A stretch of DNA of 64,000 nt from Cytophagaceae bacterium (GTDB lineage: Bacteria; Bacteroidota; Bacteroidia; Cytophagales; Cyclobacteriaceae): NCBI GenBank assembly GCA_006969745.1, contig CP030886.1, forward strand, positions 3,445,234 to 3,509,233, given 5' to 3'. A program made the position numbers and the translations under genes. This document shows, piece after piece, positions 27,336-34,883 of this stretch (position 1 is the first letter of the stretch; the number at the start of each line of letters is the position of its first letter). The notes beneath the pieces were generated by a model. It saw nothing but the letters and a program-made list of their open reading frames with translations. It was not told the origin of the DNA and searched no databases.

Positions 27336-27361
27336 GATTATGGTGGGTTTAATTAAAGTTA

Positions 27362-27403
27362 CGAAAGTTTCTGAAGAGGAAGCTACCCCTCCAGAAACCT
27401 TCG
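27362..27403. terminator. Strong hairpin between two minus-strand genes
   Basis: CGAA-A-GTTTCTG pairs with CCAGAAAC-C-TTCG over about 12 bp, with an inner GAGG/CCTC pairing. It lies about 15 bases downstream of the lipoprotein gene ending at 27417 and upstream of the TPR regulator. The T-run after it on the minus strand is poor, so it may be a terminator, an attenuator or an RNA stabiliser. Confidence 0.5.
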
Positions 27404-27416
27404 ATTGGTTTTGATA

Positions 27417-28262
27417 CTAATTTTTATAAATCATCATGTAAGATGGAGGGCTTACAAAGACGATTGTGCCATCAGTTTCACTTCTTGCTCTTACGGCTAG
27501 CGTTATATTGCCATCCGGTAGGTCATCTATGATGTTGTTCGAAAACTGATACACTAACGCATTGCTCTCACCAAATTGGGTCGATTCCATTTGTGTGTTA
27601 GGTATTGATTGTCCGTTGGTCACATCATACAACTCTGCGAAACATCTTACACTACCATCATTAACGCTGGTAGCCATAAGAAACCCTACCGTTATTGAAT
27701 CAGCTTCCGGATAATTTGCTTTATCAAAGTTTATCAGGAATTCAGTTTCGTGATCTTTCATCATCCATGAAGAGGTGTTGTTGCTAATCGAGGTTTCACC
27801 AATGTATAACCTGACTAGTTCTAAATTTCCACCTCCGCCTCCATTTTGACCATCACTGCCATCACTTCCATCTTGTCCATCATTTCCATTGCAGATAAAA
27901 TGAGAAACGTCAATTTCATTTTGATCAAGAATAGAATTCTTATTGGTATCGATGCCTGAATCTATGCGAATGCCGCCGTTGGAACATTCTGCACCTGCAG
28001 CTACGGACGAAATGTTGATTAGGCTGTTCACACCGGAACAGACATATTCTGTATTTGTTATCTCATCGTCATCCAGAACCCCATTCGTGTTCGTATCCAA
28101 TCCATATTCAATGGCTACTCCACCAAATTGACAATTGTCTCCTGCGGGTTCATTGGTAGTTCTTACGAGGCTGTCAAAGCCCCTGGGTCCCATTTCTCCT
28201 TCCGGACCCTCACATGAAAGAAATGAAATAATAATAGCTGTGTAAATGATTATACGTGTCAT
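27417..28262 (-). CDS. Lipoprotein with two Ca-loop-like DUF7151-type repeats and a Gly-rich linker
   Basis: The start is set at 28262 (MTRIIIYTAIIISFLSC), with the lipobox Cys at 17. A short collagen-like stretch follows (GPEGEMGPRG). Two ~45-residue repeats come next, each with CxxGG, an EF-hand-like DTNTNGVLDDDE or DTNKNSILDQNE loop, and a closing Cys (VCSG, ICNG). A low-complexity DGQDGSDGSDGQNGGGGG tract leads to a C-terminal beta domain of ~110 residues. The repeat family name DUF7151 is from memory. It is probably surface-exposed and calcium-binding; its job is unknown. Confidence 0.75.
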   Translation of the reverse strand: MTRIIIYTAIIISFLSCEGPEGEMGPRGFDSLVRTTNEPAGDNCQFGGVAIEYGLDTNTNGVLDDDEITNTEYVCSGVNSLINISSVAAGAECSNGGIRIDSGIDTNKNSILDQNEIDVSHFICNGNDGQDGSDGSDGQNGGGGGNLELVRLYIGETSISNNTSSWMMKDHETEFLINFDKANYPEADSITVGFLMATSVNDGSVRCFAELYDVTNGQSIPNTQMESTQFGESNALVYQFSNNIIDDLPDGNITLAVRARSETDGTIVFVSPPSYMMIYKN

Positions 28263-28490
28263 ATGCAATTGTTTTAAAAGTGCCAATTAAACGAACTGCA
28301 TCAGTCGAGGACATCAAATAAGAACTACATTAGGTCTACACGTCCTCATATAATTTACATGTCAAAAAACGGTAATAAGAAGAATTGGTATATTGTAAAT
28401 GCTTCAATGAAAATATGAGATTAGCATCGATTTTTGAGAGTATTGACTGTTTATGACACTTTACCTACAAAAAAATGATAAGTAAAGAAT

Positions 28491-28985
28491 TCAGCCAAGA
28501 TCAGGTTTATTGAGTCTAAATCTTATGAATCGCTGATCCCCCACTATCACCTCTTTGTCTTTTTTAAACCCTAGCCGAAGCAGACCCTTTATTCGAGTTC
28601 TGGAAGGAGGGAATAATACGATTACAGAAGTCAGCCCCATCTCACCAAAAGCTCTATTGATTATTTCTTCAAACAGGACTTTGCCGATGCCCCAATAGGT
28701 TGGATTCAGAACCAATGCCAAATCAGCTTCGCCATCTTCTGGTTGTAAACCACCCCAGCCTGCAAACTGATCATTAACGGTGATTGCCCACGGGCCAAAG
28801 CCATGCTTTTTCCATAACAGGTCTTTTGCAGCGATGAATTTATTGCAATCTTCTTGGCTGAACACTCCTTCCAGAAGTGGCATTTGCCTTCTCACAAGTT
28901 GATCATTCATCAGCTCAATAATGTCTGATTGTTTCACCTCAGATAATCTCTTAAACTCGATATTTAACTGCTCAATTTTATTCAT
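28491..28985 (-). CDS. GNAT family N-acetyltransferase
   Basis: The product has 164 residues and a single GNAT domain. LVLNPTYWGIGKVLFEEIINRAF matches the acetyl-CoA-binding beta4-alpha3 region (a GIG variant of the Q/RxxGxG/A loop), with a following VIVLFPPSRTRIKGLLRLGFKK segment. It most resembles RimJ/RimL-like GNATs. The acceptor (protein N-terminus, amino sugar or small amine) cannot be told. The region upstream holds no coding partner, so it seems to be transcribed alone. Confidence 0.78.
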   Translation of the reverse strand: MNKIEQLNIEFKRLSEVKQSDIIELMNDQLVRRQMPLLEGVFSQEDCNKFIAAKDLLWKKHGFGPWAITVNDQFAGWGGLQPEDGEADLALVLNPTYWGIGKVLFEEIINRAFGEMGLTSVIVLFPPSRTRIKGLLRLGFKKDKEVIVGDQRFIRFRLNKPDLG

Positions 28986-29162
28986 GTGAGAATGATCCGA
29001 TAGAATAGTGAAATTCCTGTTCTATCAAATATATCTGCCGGATAGTGCAAGCCCAATTTAATCTGAGAGATGTAGACATTTTGTAGAAGTGGTTTTTCTT
29101 GACCTATTCTTAGGTTAGCTGAAATTCCATTTCGGATGTTGAAAGATGAATTTGTATAACGT

Positions 29163-29185
29163 TTTTTTATGCATTGCATAAAAAA
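29163..29185. promoter_or_regulatory. 23 bp near-perfect palindrome
   Basis: TTTTTTATGCA-T-TGCATAAAAAA is an 11 bp inverted repeat around a single central base. It is about 180 bases upstream of the GNAT start and at the left edge of the gene-free stretch. It could be an operator or, read either way, a U-tailed hairpin. Confidence 0.55.
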
Positions 29186-29189
29186 TATA

Positions 29190-29499
29190 AATAAAAACTA
29201 ATGAACATATTTTGGTTGCTTTGCGTCAGATGGTAAAAGCGAAGTGACGCATGAAGTAACACATAATGGAGGATGCAGAAGAAAAGGAAAGTGGTAATCA
29301 AACATTGTTAACTCATTCGTGTTATTAAAATAGACGTAAGTGAGATTATGCATTTCAATGAATGCGAGAGAGATAATTAAAATTAACCTGTCTGAGTTCG
29401 AAAGAATCTTAAGGTTATTGTTTCGGACAGAGGCATTAAAGATAGTTGTAGTAGAGTAGTAGGAGGGTGTTTCCAATTCTGGGCACTCTCCTTTTTTTT
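29190..29499 (+). ncRNA. Candidate noncoding RNA ending at an orphan terminator
   Basis: The ~700 bases between the GNAT gene and mdh hold no credible coding frame. The plus strand shows ordered hairpins: GCGTCA/TGACGC (29223-29250), GCATT/AATGC (about 29355-29371), CTGTCTGA/TCGGACAG (29388-29430) and a textbook terminator (29462-29499). No plus-strand gene exists upstream for that terminator to serve, so a small RNA is the simplest explanation. The 5' end is not defined; no convincing -7 box was found. Confidence 0.4.
29462..29499 (+). terminator. Orphan intrinsic terminator
   Basis: GGAGGGTG pairs with CACTCTCC (8 bp, one wobble) across a 14-base loop, followed by eight T residues. It points in the plus direction with no plus-strand gene behind it for over 3 kb. 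Confidence 0.75.
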
Positions 29500-29520
29500 C
29501 ATACCCTGAAAATGAAAGAA

Positions 29521-29551
29521 GTGCCACGAAAAGATCAATAAAGAATGGCAC
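29521..29551. other. Hairpin between the orphan terminator and mdh
   Basis: GTGCCA and TGGCAC form a 6 bp perfect inverted repeat with a 19-base AT-rich loop. It sits about 100 bases upstream of the mdh promoter box, with no T-run. The role is unknown. Confidence 0.35.
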
Positions 29552-29648
29552 CTGCTACAAGTCAAATTTTAAAACAGAAGGATAATTGAAGTTCACAAAA
29601 AAACTTGTGTTTCAATCGTTTTAAACCCCTTTTCTCGGTTCAAATCAC

Positions 29649-29656
29649 TAATTTTG
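29649..29656 (+). promoter_or_regulatory. -7 promoter box of mdh
   Basis: TAATTTTG is an exact match to TAnnTTTG, 41 bases before the mdh start codon. The matching -33 TTTG is weak (CTTTTC near 29628-29633). Confidence 0.6.
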
Positions 29657-29697
29657 CGCTTGAAAAATTTTAATCTCAATTCATAAATAAATAGATC

Positions 29698-30636
29698 ATG
29701 AAAGTAACCGTAGTAGGCGCAGGAGCCGTTGGCGCAAGTTGTGCCGAATACATCGCAATCAAAGATTTTGCAGCAGAAGTTGTTCTTATCGATATCAAAG
29801 AAGGTTTTGCTGAGGGAAAAGCCATGGATTTGATGCAAACTGCTTCTCTAAATGGTTTTGACACCAAAATCACCGGTACAACCAATGATTATTCTAAAAC
29901 GGCAAATAGTGATGTTGCGGTTATTACATCTGGTATCCCGCGAAAGCCTGGAATGACACGCGAAGAATTGATCTCAACAAATGCAGGTATTGTAAAATCT
30001 GTTGCAGAAAATCTGATCAAACATTCACCAAACGTGATCATCATTGTTGTATCTAATCCAATGGATACGATGACTTACCTTGCCCACAAAGCACTGGGAC
30101 TTCCGAAACACCGCATTATTGGTATGGGAGGTGCGCTGGACTCTGCACGGTTTAAGTATAGACTTTCTGAGGCACTGGACTGTCCGGCATCTGATGTGGA
30201 TGGAATGGTGATCGGAGGACACAGCGACACTGGAATGATTCCGTTAACCAGACTGGCCACAAGAAATAGCGTACCTGTTTCTAAGTTTTTGAGTGAAGAC
30301 AAGCTTAATTATGTCTTGGAAGAAACCAAGGTAGGCGGAGCAACGCTCACTAAACTTTTAGGTACCTCGGCATGGTATGCACCGGGTGCAGCGGTTTCTG
30401 CAATGGTACAGGCCATCGCCTGCGATACCAAAAAAATGTTCCCTTGCTCGTGCATGCTTGAAGGTGAGTACGACCTGAATGATCTGGCTATTGGCGTACC
30501 TGCAATTATCGGAAGAAATGGTGTTGAGCAGATTGTAGAGATCGAACTTGACGATGCTGAAAAAGCTAAACTTGAAGAAAGTGCAGCTGCTGTAAGTAAA
30601 ACCAACGGCGTACTTTCTGAGATGAATATTATTTAA
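29698..30636 (+). CDS. mdh: Malate dehydrogenase (LDH-like type)
   Basis: It oxidises malate to oxaloacetate with NAD in the TCA cycle. The 312-residue length is that of the LDH-like, tetrameric MDH family. VVGAGAVGASCAEYIA (4-19) is the NAD-binding Rossmann motif. The IPRKPGMTREEL active-site loop carries the substrate-binding arginines, IVVSNPMDTMTYL is the conserved Asn strand, and GGHSDTGMIPL contains the catalytic His. A good Bacteroidetes -7 box lies 41 bases upstream. The gene appears monocistronic; a palindromic element follows it. Confidence 0.96.
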   Translation: MKVTVVGAGAVGASCAEYIAIKDFAAEVVLIDIKEGFAEGKAMDLMQTASLNGFDTKITGTTNDYSKTANSDVAVITSGIPRKPGMTREELISTNAGIVKSVAENLIKHSPNVIIIVVSNPMDTMTYLAHKALGLPKHRIIGMGGALDSARFKYRLSEALDCPASDVDGMVIGGHSDTGMIPLTRLATRNSVPVSKFLSEDKLNYVLEETKVGGATLTKLLGTSAWYAPGAAVSAMVQAIACDTKKMFPCSCMLEGEYDLNDLAIGVPAIIGRNGVEQIVEIELDDAEKAKLEESAAAVSKTNGVLSEMNII

Positions 30637-30659
30637 ATTCCGTATTTGAATGATGTGAC

Positions 30660-30776
30660 GAAAAGAAAAACGTTACGTCATATTCGTGCACGTCACGGAT
30701 ATCTCCATACACGAGAAAACACTCGATTTGGAGATTCCTGTTATCACAGGAATGACGCTATATCGTTTTTCTTTTC
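30660..30776. repeat. 117 bp nested palindromic element between mdh and ppk
   Basis: The ends are a perfect 13 bp inverted repeat: GAAAAGAAAAACG at 30660-30672 and CGTTTTTCTTTTC at 30764-30776. Inside are further matched arms: ACGTCAT/ATGACG, ATCTCCA/TGGAGAT and a central CGAG/CTCG. The wording (GGAGATTCCTGTTATCACAGGAATGACG) resembles intergenic repeats spread through many bacterial genomes, so it may be a MITE or REP-type element. It has no coding capacity and may also act as a transcriptional stop after mdh. Confidence 0.75.
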
Positions 30777-30797
30777 TGTTACAGGGACTAACTATTA

Positions 30798-32897
30798 ATG
30801 CAAACACCTAAAGAACTCATAAGTAATAGCAACCTGATCAGTCGGGATCTAAGCTGGCTGCAGTTCAACCATCGTGTGCTCGATCAGGCTCGGAAGGAGA
30901 AACGAAATTTGTTTGAGAAGCTCAAATTTCTTGCCATCACCTCCAGCAATGCTGATGAGTTCAATATGATTCGGGTAGGTAGTTTATACAACTATTTAGA
31001 CTATGGTAATGACAGAGTAGACTACTCAGGACTACAGGTTATTCCATTCAAGAATGAGCTTCTCTCAGGGCTAAAAGAATTCGGAAAGCAACAGAATCAG
31101 CTTTTTCTGGATCTAAAACCAGGCTTCAATCAGCATCACTTTGAAATCAAAGGATATGATGAATTAACAGAGAAGCAACAAAAATCATCCAGTAGGTATT
31201 TTGAAAAAACTATTTTCCCAATGCTTACGCCAATGGTGTTTGATCCATACCATTCCTTTCCAATATTGGTGAATAACATTCTGATCTTCGGGGTGGTCAC
31301 AAAGGCATTAAAATCCAGAGAGAAAAAGAAGATGTCCTTTATTCAATTGCCTCAAAACCTGCCGCGTTTTTTTGAGATCAATGAGAAGGATAAAGTAATC
31401 TTTGTACCCATTGAAAAGATTGTTCAGCAACACCTGGATCACGTTTTCAAAAACGTGGATATACTTTCCAGTTCATTGTTTAGGGTGACGAGAAATGGAG
31501 ACTTCACCTTAGAGGAATCTGAAGATATTGAAGCCAACTTCCTCGAAGAGATGAAGAAGAAGCTGAAGACAAGAAAAACGGGGCGTGTAGTACGGATGGA
31601 AGTAGAAGAGGAGGCCGACCCGTGGTTGATTAAGCAGCTCAAAAAGCGCTATGAGATAGGTAGCGAAAATATTAAGGTAACACCACAGGGTTCACTGATT
31701 GATTTTACATGCCTATGGCAGATTGTAAACCACGAGGACTTCAGTTCATTTCTCCCGGTACGTCCAAAGCCTGCACCTCCGATAAGTATGTCAGACATTG
31801 AGCATCAGGACATGTTCAAGATCTTGAAAGATCGCGACATTCTTTTGCACCATCCATACAATACAATCGAACCATTGCTTGACCTGCTGGAGCAGGCAGC
31901 TGAAGACCCACACGTGTTGTCTATCAAGCTTACGATTTATCGTCTGGCAAAAAATAGCAGGGTAGTGGATGCCTTATTGCAAGCAGCGGAAAATGGCAAA
32001 CATGTTTCTGTACTCTTTGAAGTAAAAGCAAGATTTGATGAAGAAAATAACATGAAGCAAGCCCTGAAGCTTCAAAAGGCAGGCTGTTTCGTGATCTATG
32101 GCGTGGGTTCATTGAAGACTCATACTAAACTCCTCCTGATTGTAAGAAAGGAAAAGGAAAAGGTGAATCGCTTTGTCCACATGAGTAGTGGAAATTATAA
32201 CGAAGCAACTGCCAAGCTATATACAGATTTAAGCTTGCTAACCTCCGATGAGTCTTATGCTAACGATGTGCAGGAATTCTTCAATGTAATTACCGGCCAT
32301 TCCATGCCTGAGGAATACGATAATCTAATCACTGCTCCAACACATATGCGTCAGGGGCTGATCAGGCTAATTGATCAGGAACGAGAAAATGCTGTTGCCG
32401 GAAAGTCTAGTGGAATTGTTATCAAGCTAAATTCACTTCAGGATAAAGATGTGATTCTTTCACTTTATGAAGCTTCAAAAGCTGGAGTTCCAATAAAATT
32501 GATCGTACGCGGAATCTGTTGCTTGAGACCCGGAAGGGCTGGATTAAGTGAAAATATTTCGGTTAGATCTGTTGTTGGCGAATATCTTGAGCATTCTCGG
32601 ATTTTCTATTTCCATAATGAAGGAGATCCCAAAGTTTATTGCGGAAGTGCAGACATGATGGTACGTTCATTTGATAGGAGGTTGGAGTCCTTGTTCATCA
32701 TCTCAGATCCATTCCTGAAGCAGCAAGCCATCAATATTCTTGCCTACAATCTAAAAGACAATGTAAATACCTATGAAATGAATGAAGATGGCACTTATGT
32801 CCATTTGGAACCTAACGGACAGTCTCCATTTGACATTCATCAGGAGTTTTATAAGGTGAAGCGTGAGATTATTATGAAGGCTAAGTTGTTTGAATAA
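30798..32897 (+). CDS. ppk1: Polyphosphate kinase 1
   Basis: PPK1 makes inorganic polyphosphate from ATP, reversibly, through a phosphohistidine. The 699 residues are full length, with the N domain (LISRDLSWLQFNHRVLDQA), the head domain, and two catalytic phospholipase-D-like domains. The autophosphorylated His is about residue 442 in GSLKTHTKLLLIVRKE. The second conserved His is in YLEHSRIFYFHN, and GSADMMVRSFDRRLE is also a family hallmark. No exopolyphosphatase (ppx) gene is adjacent. It ends against the converging alkene reductase gene. Confidence 0.96.
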   Translation: MQTPKELISNSNLISRDLSWLQFNHRVLDQARKEKRNLFEKLKFLAITSSNADEFNMIRVGSLYNYLDYGNDRVDYSGLQVIPFKNELLSGLKEFGKQQNQLFLDLKPGFNQHHFEIKGYDELTEKQQKSSSRYFEKTIFPMLTPMVFDPYHSFPILVNNILIFGVVTKALKSREKKKMSFIQLPQNLPRFFEINEKDKVIFVPIEKIVQQHLDHVFKNVDILSSSLFRVTRNGDFTLEESEDIEANFLEEMKKKLKTRKTGRVVRMEVEEEADPWLIKQLKKRYEIGSENIKVTPQGSLIDFTCLWQIVNHEDFSSFLPVRPKPAPPISMSDIEHQDMFKILKDRDILLHHPYNTIEPLLDLLEQAAEDPHVLSIKLTIYRLAKNSRVVDALLQAAENGKHVSVLFEVKARFDEENNMKQALKLQKAGCFVIYGVGSLKTHTKLLLIVRKEKEKVNRFVHMSSGNYNEATAKLYTDLSLLTSDESYANDVQEFFNVITGHSMPEEYDNLITAPTHMRQGLIRLIDQERENAVAGKSSGIVIKLNSLQDKDVILSLYEASKAGVPIKLIVRGICCLRPGRAGLSENISVRSVVGEYLEHSRIFYFHNEGDPKVYCGSADMMVRSFDRRLESLFIISDPFLKQQAINILAYNLKDNVNTYEMNEDGTYVHLEPNGQSPFDIHQEFYKVKREIIMKAKLFE

Positions 32898-32920
32898 AAA
32901 AGCCCGCCAAATAAGCGGGC
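32895..32920 (-). terminator. Terminator of the alkene reductase gene
   Basis: GCCCGC and GCGGGC form a 6 bp GC stem. On the minus strand it is followed by TTTTTTATTC, so it terminates the minus-strand gene ending at 32941. On the plus strand the T-run is missing, but the hairpin may still help end ppk1 transcription. Confidence 0.75.
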
Positions 32921-32940
32921 CCTATCATCACTAACCATCA

Positions 32941-34035
32941 CTACTCATTATCTAAGGTCGGATAATCCGTATATCCTTTTTCTCCTGGAGTATAGAATGT
33001 GTCAAAATCCGGATCCTTCAATTCTGTTCCTTTTTTCATCCGATCAACTAAATCCGGGTTTGAAATAAATGGTCGGCCAAATGCTACCAGGTGGCCTAAT
33101 CCATCATTTAAATCTTTTTCTGCAGTATCACGATTATAACCACCTGAAATGATAATTGTTCTACCAAACGCATCTCTTATTTTTTCTTTCAGTTCTCGTG
33201 GAACCTCAGGTGTTCCCATAGCCGAATGATCTACCAAATGGATATACGCAAGGTTGAGTTCTCCTAATTTGGTGGCTATAAATTCGAAAGTCTCATCCTG
33301 GCCATCAAAAGGGTTGATGTCGTTAAAAGCACCACCAGGAGATAATCTAATGCCTACTTTCTCCGGCCCTATGGCATTGGCTGTTTTCGCTGCAACTTCC
33401 AATGCAAACTTTGAACGTCCTTCGATTGCCCCTCCATATTCGTCAGTACGTCTATTGCTTTCAGGGTTAATGAATTGCTCTATCAGGTAACCATTGGCAC
33501 CATGCAGTTCCACACCATCAAACCCTGCCTCGATTGCATATTTAGCTGCTTGCACATACTCTTCTATTGCATGCGTTATATCTCCTTTGGTCATCTCCCT
33601 TGGTGCAGGTATGGATTTAGAGCCCTCCTGATCTGTATACATTTCGGTAGATGCCGGGGCGATTGCGGAAGGCGCTAGTACTTCCGCTCCATTCGGCAAG
33701 TTTAAAGGATGAGAAACTCTACCAGTATGCATTAATTGGATAAATATCTTTCCTCCTTTGGCATGAACTCCTTGCGTGACTGGCTTCCAGGCCTCCACCT
33801 GTTCCTGATTGTAGATGCCGGGGATTCGTGGGTAACCAGCACCATTTGGCGAAGGAGCTGTTCCTTCCGTTATAATTAAACCGGCTCCTGCGCGCTGCTC
33901 ATAATATTCTGCCATGATAGGAGTAGGAACATGATTTTGATCTGCTCTACTTCTGGTCATGGGAGCCATTACAGCTCTATTCTGCAGTGTTGTATTTTCA
34001 AGTTTGAAATGTTCGAATAAGATTGAATTACTCAT
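32941..34035 (-). CDS. Alkene reductase (Old Yellow Enzyme family)
   Basis: This is an FMN-dependent, NAD(P)H-using reductase of activated C=C bonds or nitro compounds (OYE/NemA group). The 364 residues form one TIM barrel. Typical sequence is seen in order: NRAVMAPMTRSRA, QLMHTGRVSHP, FDGVELHGANGYLIEQF (with the His/Asn substrate-binding pair), RLSPGG and VAFGRPFISNPDLV. Two tandem TTACAT-type palindromes lie just upstream, so it is probably controlled by an electrophile- or redox-sensing repressor, as nemA is elsewhere. No regulator gene is adjacent. Confidence 0.93.
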   Translation of the reverse strand: MSNSILFEHFKLENTTLQNRAVMAPMTRSRADQNHVPTPIMAEYYEQRAGAGLIITEGTAPSPNGAGYPRIPGIYNQEQVEAWKPVTQGVHAKGGKIFIQLMHTGRVSHPLNLPNGAEVLAPSAIAPASTEMYTDQEGSKSIPAPREMTKGDITHAIEEYVQAAKYAIEAGFDGVELHGANGYLIEQFINPESNRRTDEYGGAIEGRSKFALEVAAKTANAIGPEKVGIRLSPGGAFNDINPFDGQDETFEFIATKLGELNLAYIHLVDHSAMGTPEVPRELKEKIRDAFGRTIIISGGYNRDTAEKDLNDGLGHLVAFGRPFISNPDLVDRMKKGTELKDPDFDTFYTPGEKGYTDYPTLDNE

Positions 34036-34046
34036 GTTTAGTCATT

Positions 34047-34080
34047 TTACATTTTATGTAAGTATTTACATTAAATGTAT
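34047..34080. promoter_or_regulatory. Tandem palindromic operator of the alkene reductase
   Basis: TTACAT-TTT-ATGTAA (34047-34061) is a perfect inverted repeat. TTACAT-TAA-ATGTAT (34066-34080) is the same with one mismatch, 19 bases further on, close to two helical turns. The first lies 11 bases before the start codon. Equal spacing and shared arms make a dimeric repressor site likely. Confidence 0.72.
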
Positions 34081-34123
34081 GTACATATAATAACTAAAAA
34101 AAGTTCATTATGTTTCTAAAAAT

Positions 34124-34513
34124 TTAAAATGCCTTTTGCAGCTGAATCATTCGGTTGATGAAATGATCGTTTTGCGGATCATTGAACTGTATGAAGTGAT
34201 CTTCACTTTCTAACCTCAGCCCGCCATCATATTGAATCTTCAAAGATGAATACGGCATAATCCATGAGTATGCCTGAAGTTTGTGGCGAAAGTGTATGAT
34301 GATACCACTTGGACGAAGCTCAATGTTGGCAGTAGAGATGTAGTGCTCCGCATTTAGGTAGGAGCTGTATTCATCACTAATGGCATTTATGGTCATTCGT
34401 CTGGAACCAATCCCGCGCATTTTCAGGCGTTCAAGCAATGAAAAAGATGCACCAACCGCCTGGTTTATTTTTCTTGTAGTCTCTTTATCTGAATAGGAGG
34501 TGTCGAAAATCAT
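34124..34513 (-). CDS. Hypothetical protein downstream of PadR
   Basis: The product has 129 residues, no signal peptide and no membrane helix. It has a basic N-terminal helix and a beta-rich second half (ELRPSGIIIHFRHKLQAYSW, LKIQYDGGLRLESED) that resembles a small PH-like fold. I do not recognise a family. It starts four bases after the PadR stop on the same strand, so it is translated from the same message and may work with the permease/PadR unit. Confidence 0.65.
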   Translation of the reverse strand: MIFDTSYSDKETTRKINQAVGASFSLLERLKMRGIGSRRMTINAISDEYSSYLNAEHYISTANIELRPSGIIIHFRHKLQAYSWIMPYSSLKIQYDGGLRLESEDHFIQFNDPQNDHFINRMIQLQKAF

Positions 34514-34517
34514 TTAG

Positions 34518-34844
34518 CTACTTAAATGCTATTTCGGGTATTGCATCCCAAATTGCATTGCGTTGTTCTTTCACTTGTTCCAACACTTTTTGTCCTGACT
34601 TTGTTACCTGAAACAAATGCTTTCTTCGTCCTCCACGTTCGGGTGTTGCTCCATCATATCGTGAGTCTACATAGCCTTTGCTGTGAAGGCGTGCGAGTGC
34701 TGCATGCACCGTGCTGATCGTGATGGTTCTGTTGCATCGTTTCTTTATCTCTTTTTGAATGGCTACTCCATATGCTTCGTCATAGAGCAATGCAACTGTG
34801 AGCATGATTAATTCTTCTAATTCTCCCAGATTTGTTCCCTTCAT
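34518..34844 (-). CDS. PadR family transcriptional regulator (second permease unit)
   Basis: The 108 residues are close in sequence to the PadR at 21871-22203: the same LGELEELIMLTVALL opening, a TISTVHAALARLHSKGYVDS recognition region and GGRRKHLFQVTKSGQ. It is the compact one-domain form. Here it lies downstream of its permease (40-base gap), where the other unit has PadR upstream. The hypothetical gene at 34124 follows four bases later. It likely regulates the adjacent permease. Confidence 0.9.
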   Translation of the reverse strand: MKGTNLGELEELIMLTVALLYDEAYGVAIQKEIKKRCNRTITISTVHAALARLHSKGYVDSRYDGATPERGGRRKHLFQVTKSGQKVLEQVKEQRNAIWDAIPEIAFK

Positions 34845-34883
34845 ATTGGTATGTTGTTTTTACTATTAAGGTGCGTTATCATA

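Noticed and set aside
28982-29179. 65-codon minus-strand frame overlapping the GNAT start by four bases
   Set aside because: The overlap looks like coupling, but the sequence has no protein pattern and starts inside a 23 bp palindrome.
29198-29551. 117-codon minus-strand frame in the gene-free stretch
   Set aside because: Protein-like composition is absent, it crosses the orphan terminator and hairpins, and no family pattern is visible.
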